Source of the DNA: Thermogemmata fonticola
GTDB taxonomy: Bacteria > Planctomycetota > Planctomycetia > Gemmatales > Gemmataceae
DNA length: 64,000 nt
Direction of reading: 5' to 3'
NCBI RefSeq assembly: GCF_013694095.1
Contig: NZ_JACEFB010000007.1
Coordinates: 144,086 to 208,085, forward strand
Part shown: positions 9,642-18,081 of the stretch, piece by piece
Numbering within the stretch: the stretch's first letter is position 1
How the letters are laid out: the number at the start of each line of letters is the position of its first letter
Translations under genes and position numbers: made by a program
Notes under the pieces: model-generated
Told to the model about the DNA's origin: nothing
What the model saw: the letters and a program-made list of their open reading frames with translations, nothing else
The model's database searches: none

Positions 9642-9844
9642 GCCTAATCCTGTCGCGCCCTCCCCGTTTCACCGTGGCCCTGCCCCCGCCTCGCCGTGAC
9701 TTCCGCTTCCTGTGTTCAGACTTGCCTTGCTCCCCGAATGCAGAGACGGTATGGAGCACCGGGCGGACCGGGAAGGGTTCGCTGGCACGCTGCCCTCAAC
9801 AGGATGCGGGCGCGCTCCACCCTGGCACGGATGCCGGAGAGACC

Positions 9845-10075
9845 ATGCGATCTCGTCTGTGGAAATGCCTGCTGCTCGCCGCCGTGGGAGGTTTGGTGGC
9901 TTGGCTGGGCTGGACCTGGCGGAGTGTTCCCTCCACTTCCAGCCCGGTCGTGGAGTCCGCCGCCAGTTCCGCCGCGAACGTGGGGCATGCCCCCAGCGAG
10001 CATTATCTGGAAGCGCTCTTCCGCTACCGCACCAATCAGCCGGCCCACTGGCGGCACATCATGTTCGCGCATTGA
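9845..10075 (+). CDS. Small membrane-anchored hypothetical protein
   Basis: A 76-residue frame starting MRSRLWK, with one hydrophobic helix at residues 9-26 (LLAAVGGLVAWLGWTW), a Ser/Pro-rich linker, and a C-terminal segment HYLEALFRYRTNQPAHWRHI. GGAGAG lies about 4 bases upstream of the ATG. It has a basic N-terminus plus a helix, so it is either a signal-anchored periplasmic peptide or a signal peptide with a short mature part. No family recognised. Confidence 0.5.
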   Translation: MRSRLWKCLLLAAVGGLVAWLGWTWRSVPSTSSPVVESAASSAANVGHAPSEHYLEALFRYRTNQPAHWRHIMFAH

Positions 10076-10167
10076 ATCGCCGGGAACCCCTCGGAGCTGC
10101 CGCTTGTGCGTCCCAGCGCCTCCGCAGCCGTCCGAGCAATGCGGACCCAGCGCCGGGACGCTGGCAG

Positions 10168-11124
10168 TTAGGGCTGGGGACGATTCAGTCCCAACTGTTC
10201 GCGCAGCCAGCCGGGTCGATCGGTGGTGATGCTCTGAACGCCGGCGCGGATCATGGCGCGGGCCAATTCCACGTCATTGACCGTCCAGACGGACAGGAAC
10301 AATCCCGCTTCCCGGATCGCGCGGGCATACTCGGCGGTCAGTACGCGCACCTCGGCAGATAGATCGACTCCGTCGGCGCCGAGCCGCTGAGCGATGGCGA
10401 TCACTTCCTCGACTTTCCTGGGCTGACCCTTGTTCTGTCGCGGTGTCAGTACGGCGATCCAGTAGGCCGGCCGCTCCGGGTACTGCTTCTTGACCGCCGC
10501 GATCACTTCCTCGGAGAAGGAAATGATCACCGTCTGCGCCGGTTTCAACCCGGAGGCTTTCAGGACACGGCCCAGTTCCGGCAGAATCTCCGGCCCGCAT
10601 TTGATCTCGATGAAAGCCCGCTTGCCGGCAGGGACGGTTTGCAGCACCTCGGCCAAGGTCGGAATGCGCTCGCCGGCAAAGCGCGGGTCCTTCCACCGCC
10701 CGACATCCAGGCGGCGGAGCTGCTCGAAGCTCAGGTCCGCCACTTTGCCGCTGACCCCCGCCGTGCGCCGCGTATCCGCATCGTGGATCACCACGATCTG
10801 CCCGTCCCGGCTCAGGAAACAATCCATCTCGATGGCGTCCGCCTGCTGTTCCCAGGCCAAGCGCATGCTGGCGAGGGTGTTCTCCGGGGCATCCCACGAG
10901 GCCCCTCGGTGCGCAACGATTTCCACCGTCTTTGCTTCGCCGATCGCAGCCTTTGGTCCGGGGGTTGAGCGCGCCTCGGCCTCACCTCCTGGCGGTGAAG
11001 AAGCGGCGACTTTGGCATTCTGGCCTGCAACGGGTTTCACCATCACTCCGAACCCCAGAGCGGGTAGCAGTACCCCAACGAGCAGAGAGACCATTCGCCG
11101 GTGCTCTCGGAGACGCGGTAGCAT
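10168..11124 (-). CDS. Glycerophosphodiester phosphodiesterase (secreted)
   Basis: A 318-residue GDPD-family enzyme that hydrolyses glycerophosphodiesters to sn-glycerol-3-phosphate and an alcohol using a divalent metal. The TIM-barrel signature is complete: IVAHRGAS with His72 and Arg73, PENTLAS, AIEMDCFLSRDG with Glu99 and Asp101, IHD with His114, and FIEIKCG. The C-terminus has VWTVNDVELARAMIRAGV and ITTDRPG. A basic N-terminus followed by a hydrophobic helix (residues 11-34) predicts secretion to the periplasm. The start at 11124 is favoured over the in-frame codon at 11148 because GAGGAG lies about 9 bases upstream of it. Confidence 0.93.
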   Translation of the reverse strand: MLPRLREHRRMVSLLVGVLLPALGFGVMVKPVAGQNAKVAASSPPGGEAEARSTPGPKAAIGEAKTVEIVAHRGASWDAPENTLASMRLAWEQQADAIEMDCFLSRDGQIVVIHDADTRRTAGVSGKVADLSFEQLRRLDVGRWKDPRFAGERIPTLAEVLQTVPAGKRAFIEIKCGPEILPELGRVLKASGLKPAQTVIISFSEEVIAAVKKQYPERPAYWIAVLTPRQNKGQPRKVEEVIAIAQRLGADGVDLSAEVRVLTAEYARAIREAGLFLSVWTVNDVELARAMIRAGVQSITTDRPGWLREQLGLNRPQP

Positions 11125-11401
11125 CGTTGTACTCTCCTCGGTTAACAAGGCGACCGGATGGGTTTAGGCAGTGCTCCCTCCTCGTTTTCCAGGAGGGGGA
11201 AGCTCCCGTGTTCCCGGAGGAAGCCGAGTTCCCGTGCCGGGAGTTCCTGGGGGAAGGAATAAGGATCAGCAGCCCGTGCGGTGCGAAAGGATGATGAAAT
11301 CCCGGTGAACCTGGAGGAGCAGTTCCTTGGGACAGCCTGGGGTATGGCAGGTGGATACAGGGAAGGGGATTCCGGGAGGACTTCAGCCAACCAGGGGTTG
11401 T

Positions 11402-12859
11402 TTAAGTAGGGTTCGGTGGCGGGGTGGGGGTGGGTTCGCAGTGGTACTTGCGCAGGAGTTTGCGCAGGGTGGCGCGGGCCAGGCCGAGGTAGCGGGCGGC
11501 GAGCAGGCGGTTGCCCTGGGTGTGCCGCAGGACTTCGTCCAGGAGCACCGGTTCGACCAGTTGGAGCATTTGCTGGTAGAGGTCGCTGGGGGGCGGCTGG
11601 GAGCTGTCGGGGCGGCACTGCTGGCGGACCCACTGGGCGATCAGTTCCTGGAAGCGCTGGTTCCAGGAATGGGGTGAATCCAGGGGCAGCGGCGGGGGGA
11701 AGTGTTCCGGCAAGATCGGTCCGCCGTGGGCTTCGATGGCGGCGTGCTCCAGGGCGTTGCGCAATTCGCGGACATTCCCCGGCCAGGAGCGAGAGTGCAG
11801 ATAGCGCAGGGTTTGCTCTGGCAGACGGCGCCCCGGCTCTGGGATTCCCAGGCGGCGCAGGAAATGCTCGGCCAGCAGGGGAATATCTTCCCGCCTCTCG
11901 CGTAGCGGCGGCAAATGGATCGGATAGACATGGAGGCGGTAGTAGAGGTCGTGGCGGAAGCGTCCGGCGGCCACCTCCGCCGCCAGATCGGCATGGGTGG
12001 CTGAGATGATGCGGACATCGACTTTCACCGGCTCGCCGCTCCCCACCGGCAACACTTCCTGCCGTTCCAACACGCGGAGCAATTTCGCCTGGACTGGCAG
12101 GGGGATGTCCGCCAGTTCGTCGAGGAAGACGGTGCCGCCGTGAGCCAGTTGCAGCAATCCTTCCCGATGCCGTTCCGCTCCAGTGAAAGCCCCCCGCACA
12201 TGTCCGAACAGCTCGCTTTCCACCAGATGCGGATTGAGAGCAGCGACATGCACCGGCAGGAAGGGTCGATGCCGCCGGGGACTGTGGGCGTGAATCGCGC
12301 GGGCGACCACTTCCTTGCCCGTCCCGCTTTCCCCAGTGATCAGCACGCAGGCGGAGGTGGGCGCGACCCGCGCAATCCGCTTGAACACCGTTTGCATCGC
12401 CGGGCTGCGCCCCACCAGCGCTTCCCCGCTGCCGCCTTCTTCCGCGCTGCCCTCCCGGTTGAGGGAGCCTTCCTTGCCGGGCATTGGCTGGCTCGGCGTC
12501 AGACGCGTCAAGGCCCGCCGCGCTGCCTCCAGCGCCTGGGATAACTCGAACGGCTTGGTCAGATAGTCGAAGGCGCCGCCCTGGACCGCCCGCACGGCCG
12601 TGGACAGGTCCCCGTGGGCCGTGATCACGATGACTGCTGACTCCGGCGCCAACCGCCGCAGTTGCTCCAGCGCGGCCAACCCGTCCATCCCCGGCAAGCG
12701 CACATCCAGAAAAATCACCTCCGGCGGCTGCTGCCGTACCAAGCCCAGACCCGCCTCCGCCGAGGCCGCCACCGCCACCCGGTAATGCTCCCGCTCGAAG
12801 GCCCGGCGCAAGGCCCAGGCAATCGTCTCCTCATCGTCGATGATCAGCACTTGGGGCAT
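11402..12859 (-). CDS. NtrC-family sigma-54-dependent response regulator
   Basis: A 485-residue transcription activator. An N-terminal receiver has phospho-acceptor Asp52 (FLDVRLPG) and Lys102 (YLTKPFE). The AAA+ domain (about 148-380) has Walker A GESGTGK at 176-182 and the sigma-54 contact loop GAFTGA at 223-228, with ELFGHVRGAFTGAERHREG intact. A C-terminal Fis-type helix-turn-helix (NRLLAARYLGLARATLRKLL) binds DNA. It should activate sigma-54 promoters on phosphorylation. No cognate kinase is adjacent. Downstream of the ATG on the opposite side lies a pair of 35-base imperfect repeats, then nhaA on the same strand, so readthrough from nhaA is possible. Confidence 0.96.
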   Translation of the reverse strand: MPQVLIIDDEETIAWALRRAFEREHYRVAVAASAEAGLGLVRQQPPEVIFLDVRLPGMDGLAALEQLRRLAPESAVIVITAHGDLSTAVRAVQGGAFDYLTKPFELSQALEAARRALTRLTPSQPMPGKEGSLNREGSAEEGGSGEALVGRSPAMQTVFKRIARVAPTSACVLITGESGTGKEVVARAIHAHSPRRHRPFLPVHVAALNPHLVESELFGHVRGAFTGAERHREGLLQLAHGGTVFLDELADIPLPVQAKLLRVLERQEVLPVGSGEPVKVDVRIISATHADLAAEVAAGRFRHDLYYRLHVYPIHLPPLRERREDIPLLAEHFLRRLGIPEPGRRLPEQTLRYLHSRSWPGNVRELRNALEHAAIEAHGGPILPEHFPPPLPLDSPHSWNQRFQELIAQWVRQQCRPDSSQPPPSDLYQQMLQLVEPVLLDEVLRHTQGNRLLAARYLGLARATLRKLLRKYHCEPTPTPPPNPT

Positions 12860-12865
12860 GCTGTC

Positions 12866-12945
12866 ATTGTAGCAGAGCGCCCTGAACCTAGACCTGGAAG
12901 CACAGCGCCGATTGTAGCAGAGCGCCCTTTACCTGGACCTGGAGC
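12866..12945. repeat. Pair of 35-bp imperfect direct repeats between nhaA and the NtrC-type gene
   Basis: Two copies, 12866-12900 and 12911-12945, both start ATTGTAGCAGAGCGCCCT and end ACCTGGA-like. They differ at a few positions. The second copy runs over the nhaA stop codon and its last codons. Confidence 0.85.
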
Positions 12946-14473
12946 TATTGGATTCGGAACCAGCCGGTGGATCGTCCGGAGGGGAGATGGTACCCGACGC
13001 GGAGGCAGCATCGACAGGGGAGACAGCAGCCGATGAATTATTGTTGGACGAATGAGCGGCGGCGGAAGCGTTGTGGTTAGACGAAGCGGCGGAGGAACCG
13101 TTGTCCAAGGAGTTGGCATTCCCCGGCGATTCGCCCAGTCCCAGCAGCGGCTTGTCCCGGTAGGGCAGGAAAACCAGCAGCAACGTGGTTCCGGCGAGGA
13201 CGCTCAAGAGCGACCCTGTGAGAGTGCCGATCTTGCCGCTGGCTAGCCGATGGGGATCGTCGCCAAAGGCCAAACCGGCGACGAACAGCGACATGGTAAA
13301 GCCGATACCGGCCAGGCTGCCGCCGCCCAAAAGCACTTTCCAGTTGACGCCCTGCGGCAAGCGGGCCAAACCTGCCTGCACCGCTCCATAGCTGAAGAGG
13401 AAGATGCCGATCGGCTTGCCCAGGAGCAATCCCAAGGCCACCGCCAGCGCGATCGGATCGGTGATTTCGTCCCATTCGATATGGACGCCGGCATTGGCCA
13501 AGGCGAACAGGGGCATGATGACGAAGCCGACCCAGGGGTGCAAGGCTAACTCCAGGCGTTCGAGCGGGGAGATGCACTCGCGGGCGGTAAAGCTGACATC
13601 CCGCAGCACTGAGTAGCGCTCCGGTCCTGGTCCCGGCGCCCGCACCAGGGCATCCTGCAACACCTCACGCAGCGTGGCATCCCCCACCCAGGCGCTCGCC
13701 GGCGTGAGCAGACCCAAGAGCACCCCCGCGATCGTCGGATGGACCCCGGACTTGTAAAACGCCAGCCAGATGAACGCTCCGACCACCACGTAAGTGGGCA
13801 CGGCCCGCACCCCCAAACGGTTGAGCGTGTAGGTCAGGGCGAACCCGCCCCCCGCCAGCGCCAGCATCAACAGGTTCAGGTCGTCGGTGTAGAAGATGGC
13901 AATGACGATGACCGCTCCGATGTCGTCCACGATCGCCAGCGACAGGAGCAGGATTTTCAGCCCGAAGGGAATGCGGTGGCCGAGCAAGGTCATGACGCCG
14001 ACAACGAAGGCGATGTCCGTCGCCATGGGAATGCCCCAGCCGCGGAAGCCGGGCTGGCCCCATTGCAAGGCCATGTAGATCGCCGCCGGCACCACCATTC
14101 CCCCCAGCGCTGCCGCCACAGGCAAGGCGGCCTTCTTCGGGTCTCGCAGTTCCCCCGCCACCAGCTCCCGCTTGATCTCCAAACCGACCACGAAAAAGAA
14201 GATGGTCATGAGCACATCGTTGATGAAAAAATGACCCAGGCCGCCGCCTAACTTCCAGGAGCCTATCTCCACGCCGACATAGGTGTGCCACAGGTCGTGA
14301 TACCACTGCTGCACGGCTTCCAGATTCGCTAGTGTCAGGGCAATGACCGTGCACACGAGCAGGACCACGCCGCTGGCGGACTCAATCTGCAAAAAGTGCA
14401 GCAGCGGGCGCGCAATTTTCCGCACTGGCGGCTTGGGCAAAGCGGGATGCGCAGAGGCGATCACCTTGGCCAT
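12929..14473 (-). CDS. nhaA: Na+/H+ antiporter NhaA
   Basis: A 514-residue inner-membrane antiporter exporting Na+ in exchange for protons. NhaA hallmarks are visible: FFFVVGLEIKRELVAGEL, MATDIAFVVGVMTLLG (the Asp of the ion-binding helix), AIVDDIGAVIVIAIFYT (the paired aspartates needed for transport), and GKPIGIFLFSY. About 11-12 hydrophobic helices can be traced. The start at 14473 follows GGAG at about 6 bases; the frame stays open to 14587. The last ~60 residues are an unusual low-complexity tail rich in Ser, Asn and Ala, beyond the usual end of the family and probably disordered in the cytoplasm. Confidence 0.95.
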   Translation of the reverse strand: MAKVIASAHPALPKPPVRKIARPLLHFLQIESASGVVLLVCTVIALTLANLEAVQQWYHDLWHTYVGVEIGSWKLGGGLGHFFINDVLMTIFFFVVGLEIKRELVAGELRDPKKAALPVAAALGGMVVPAAIYMALQWGQPGFRGWGIPMATDIAFVVGVMTLLGHRIPFGLKILLLSLAIVDDIGAVIVIAIFYTDDLNLLMLALAGGGFALTYTLNRLGVRAVPTYVVVGAFIWLAFYKSGVHPTIAGVLLGLLTPASAWVGDATLREVLQDALVRAPGPGPERYSVLRDVSFTARECISPLERLELALHPWVGFVIMPLFALANAGVHIEWDEITDPIALAVALGLLLGKPIGIFLFSYGAVQAGLARLPQGVNWKVLLGGGSLAGIGFTMSLFVAGLAFGDDPHRLASGKIGTLTGSLLSVLAGTTLLLVFLPYRDKPLLGLGESPGNANSLDNGSSAASSNHNASAAAHSSNNNSSAAVSPVDAASASGTISPPDDPPAGSESNSSRSR

Positions 14474-14624
14474 AGACACTCCATTCTCTCGGAACCCTGC
14501 TTTCCACGTTCGGCTTCCGCCGTCGCAATCCACCGGCATCCACCGGCTTGTCGGGACCCATGGTTCCAGAAACAGGCCGGTCCTCACAAGCTGAATGTGA
14601 TCGCCGGCCGTACCCTATCACTAC

Positions 14625-17600
14625 TCAGGATGAGACGGGCGGCTGGCCAGAGGCTTCCGCGGCGGAAAGGGAGGCGGCTGCCGTAGCGGGGGACGTTGCC
14701 GTTGTGCGGCTGCGCTGGAACCAGACCACCACCTGCTGGATGGCCAGGAAGAACAGCGGCGTGAGGAAGATGCCGAAGAGGGTGACGCCGAGCATGCCCG
14801 CGAAGACGGCCACCCCCAGGTCCTGGCGCATTTCCGCCCCCGCTCCTTCCGCCACCACCAGCGGCAGCACGCCGATGATGAAGGCGAGGCTGGTCATGAC
14901 GATGGGCCGCAGGCGCAGGCGGCAGGCTTCTAGGGCCGCTGCGCGGAGATGAGCGGGGTCCTCCAGGGCGCGCCGCCGGGCAAACTCCACAATCAGAATC
15001 GCATTTTTGGAAGCCAGCCCGACCAGCACGATGAACCCCACCTGGGTGAAGATGTTGATCTCCCGGCCCGTTCCGCCCACCCCCCAGGCGGCGCTGAGCA
15101 GGCACAACGGCACCACCAGAATCACCGCCAGGGGCAACGCCCAGCTTTCGTACTGTGCCGCCAGGACCAAAAAGACCAGCACCACGCTGAGCACGAAGGC
15201 GCGCACGACCGTGTCCTGCGTCTGGAGCTGTAAGAGGGCCAATTCCGTCCAGGCCGTGCGATACTGCCGCGGCAAGTCGGCGCTGGCCTGTTCCAAAGCC
15301 GCGATGGCTTCCCCAGAGCTGACCCCCGCCGCCGGCAGGGCATTGATCGCCGCACTGTTGTACAGATTGTACCGCTGGATCATCACCGGACCGCTGCTAT
15401 CCCGCACGTGCAGAAAGTTGGCCAAAGGAACCATCGCGCCGCTGCGGCTGCGGACCCAAATCGTGCGGAAGCCGGCGAGCCGATCCCGGAATGGGGCGTC
15501 CGCCTGGACGTTCACCTGCCACGTCCGGCCGAAGAGATTGAAGTCATTGATGTAGTAAGAGCCGAAATAGACTTGTAGGGCATTGAGGATTTCCGCCGTG
15601 GGGACGCCCAGGGTGTAGGCCGCATCGCGGTCGATGTCCAGGTACAGCCAGGGGGTGTCGGTGCGCAAGCCGGTGAAGACTTCGTGCCACTGGGGTTGCT
15701 GCCGGGCACGCTGCACGACCGAGCGGGCCGCCTCTTCCAGCGCTGCGGGGGGACCGGCGGAGGGGTCCAGGACCACGAGTTTGAAGCCGCCGGCTGTCCC
15801 CAGGCCGTCTACCGGCGGAGCGCCCAGCACGCTGATCTCCGCCCCCACCGCCGCCTCTGCCAACGAGGCACGCAGCCGCTCCGCGATTGCCTCCGCGCGC
15901 AACGCCGCACTCCGCCGCTGTTCAAACGGCTCCAGCATCACGTACAGCGTGCCCAGATTCGGCGCGTTGGTGCCTAGGAGCACCGATTGGCCCGCCACGC
16001 TCACCGTGTGCTTGACCCCCGGCGTCTGGAGGGCGATCTGCTCCAGGCGGGCGATTTCCGCTTCGGTCCGCCCCAAGGCGGCAGCATCCGGCAGAATCAC
16101 GTTGACCAGCAGATAGCCTTTGTCCTGGGCGGGGATGAAGCCGCTGGGAGTCTGTTGCAAGGTGGTCCAGGTCAGATACACCAGGCCGGCATAGGCGGCC
16201 AAGCCGAGCAGGGCCGCACGCAAGAGTGCGCCCACCGCCAGCAGGTAAGCCTGCGTTGCCCGTTCAAAACCGCTATGGAAGGCAGTAAAGAAGGCGGCGA
16301 GCAGGCGATTGCCCCAACGGCTAACCAGGCCAGCCAGCAGCGCCCCACCCAGGGCCAAACCCACGGCCAAGACCAGGGGCGGGCAGCCCCACTGCTCCAG
16401 CGCCGCCGGCCAGGAGGGGGGCACCAGCGGCACCAGCCCCCACCACGCCCCCGCTGCTCCCAACAGAGGAAAGGCCAGCCGCGGCAGCGGGTCCCGCGCC
16501 TGTTCCTCATCCCGCAAAAGCAAGGCACACAACGCCGGACTGAGCGTCAGCGAGTTGAACACCGAAAGCAGCGTGCTGACCGCGATGGTGACCGCAAACT
16601 GCCGGTAAAACTGCCCCACAATGCCGCTGATGAACACGCAGGGGACGAACACCGCCGCCAAAACCAGCCCGATGGCAATCACCGGGCCGGCCACCTGTTC
16701 CATCGCCAGGGCCGTCGCCTCTCGCGGCGGCAACCCCCGCTCGATGTGATGCTGCACCGCTTCCACCACCACAATGGCATCGTCCACCACGATCCCCACG
16801 GCCAGCACCAGCCCAAAGAGTGTCAACGTGTTGATGGTGTACCCCAGAGCCGCCATGACGGCGAAAGCCCCAATGATGGCCGTCGGCACCGCTGCCAGGG
16901 GAACTAAGGCGGCCCGCCAGGAACGCAAAAACAGCAGCATCACCAGCGCCACCAGGATCACGGCATCCCGCAGCGTGTGGAACACTTCCCGGATCGACTC
17001 TTCGATGAACGGCGTGGTGTCATAGACGATGGCGTAATCGATCCCTTCCGGGAAGCGGGGGCGCAGTTCCTCCATTTTGGCGCGGACGCGCCGGGCCACT
17101 TCCAAAGCGTTGCTGCCGGGAAGCTGGTAGACGGACAGGGCCACCGACGGCCGGCCATCGAGGGTGCAGGTCTGGTCGTAGTTGAGGGCGCCCAGCTCCA
17201 CGCGGGCCACGTCCCGCAGGCGGACCAGCCGACCCCCCTCCGCATCCGCCTTGATGATCATCTCCGCGAACTGCTCCGCCGAAGACAGCCGCCCCTCCGC
17301 GTTGAGCGGGAACTGGAACGCCTGCCCTGTCGGCGCCGGCGGCTGCCCCACCTGACCCGCTGCCACCTGCGCGTTCTGCTGCTCCACTGCCGCCACCACG
17401 TCCGCCGTCGTCAAACCCTTGCTGGCCAGCTTCTCCGGGTCCAGCCACAGCCGCATCGAATAGTCCCGCTGGCCCAGATAGGCGATGTCCCCCACCCCTT
17501 CCAGCCGCGCCAGCTCATCCCGCAACTGGATCGTGGCGTAATTGCTCAGATACAACAGGGCTTCCTGCCGCCGCTGCGGATCGCTCCCCGCCTCCGTTCC

Positions 17601-18038
17601 CCGGTGATACAGATTGATGATCATCAACTGGCTGGGGGACTTCTTCTTGACCGTCACGCCCCGCCGGCGGACCAACTCCGGCAGTACCGGCAGCGCCAGA
17701 TTCACCCGGTTCTGCACCAAAATCTGGGCGATGTTCAAATCGATCCCCGGCTGGAAGGTGATGGTGAGAGTGTAAGAGCCGTCGTTACTGGACACCGAGG
17801 CCATGTACAGCATGTTCTCCACGCCGTTGACCTGCTGCTCGATGGGGGCGGCCACGGTGTCGGCCACGGTCTGGGCATTGGCGCCGGGGAAGACGGCGGA
17901 CACCTCGATGGTCGGCGGCGTGATCTCCGGATACTGGGCCACAGGCAGGGAGAACAGGGCCACCGCCCCGGCCAGCGTCACAATGATCGACAGCACCGAG
18001 GCAAAAATCGGCCGGTCGATGAAGAAACGGCTGAACAT
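14625..18038 (-). CDS. RND multidrug efflux permease (HAE1 type), second of two
   Basis: A 1137-residue AcrB/MexB-type inner-membrane pump that expels hydrophobic compounds using the proton gradient. It begins MFSRFFIDRPIFA, has the TM4 proton-relay pair in VVDDAIVVVE, and the TM10 lysine in GLASKNAILIVEFA. It keeps PGANAQTVADTVAAPIEQQ and QQTPSGFIPAQDKGYLL. The start at 18038 is preceded by GAGGAGG at about 5 bases. Between the sixth and seventh membrane helices there is an extra hydrophobic segment (PPLVLAVGLALGGALLAGLV) that AcrB lacks. It follows the other permease by 43 bases in one operon, which recalls the MdtBC heteromeric arrangement. Confidence 0.94.
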   Translation of the reverse strand: MFSRFFIDRPIFASVLSIIVTLAGAVALFSLPVAQYPEITPPTIEVSAVFPGANAQTVADTVAAPIEQQVNGVENMLYMASVSSNDGSYTLTITFQPGIDLNIAQILVQNRVNLALPVLPELVRRRGVTVKKKSPSQLMIINLYHRGTEAGSDPQRRQEALLYLSNYATIQLRDELARLEGVGDIAYLGQRDYSMRLWLDPEKLASKGLTTADVVAAVEQQNAQVAAGQVGQPPAPTGQAFQFPLNAEGRLSSAEQFAEMIIKADAEGGRLVRLRDVARVELGALNYDQTCTLDGRPSVALSVYQLPGSNALEVARRVRAKMEELRPRFPEGIDYAIVYDTTPFIEESIREVFHTLRDAVILVALVMLLFLRSWRAALVPLAAVPTAIIGAFAVMAALGYTINTLTLFGLVLAVGIVVDDAIVVVEAVQHHIERGLPPREATALAMEQVAGPVIAIGLVLAAVFVPCVFISGIVGQFYRQFAVTIAVSTLLSVFNSLTLSPALCALLLRDEEQARDPLPRLAFPLLGAAGAWWGLVPLVPPSWPAALEQWGCPPLVLAVGLALGGALLAGLVSRWGNRLLAAFFTAFHSGFERATQAYLLAVGALLRAALLGLAAYAGLVYLTWTTLQQTPSGFIPAQDKGYLLVNVILPDAAALGRTEAEIARLEQIALQTPGVKHTVSVAGQSVLLGTNAPNLGTLYVMLEPFEQRRSAALRAEAIAERLRASLAEAAVGAEISVLGAPPVDGLGTAGGFKLVVLDPSAGPPAALEEAARSVVQRARQQPQWHEVFTGLRTDTPWLYLDIDRDAAYTLGVPTAEILNALQVYFGSYYINDFNLFGRTWQVNVQADAPFRDRLAGFRTIWVRSRSGAMVPLANFLHVRDSSGPVMIQRYNLYNSAAINALPAAGVSSGEAIAALEQASADLPRQYRTAWTELALLQLQTQDTVVRAFVLSVVLVFLVLAAQYESWALPLAVILVVPLCLLSAAWGVGGTGREINIFTQVGFIVLVGLASKNAILIVEFARRRALEDPAHLRAAALEACRLRLRPIVMTSLAFIIGVLPLVVAEGAGAEMRQDLGVAVFAGMLGVTLFGIFLTPLFFLAIQQVVVWFQRSRTTATSPATAAASLSAAEASGQPPVSS

Positions 18039-18081
18039 GGTCCTCCTCAACGGTCTAGGGGGGCGGTTCACGGGGGCGGCT

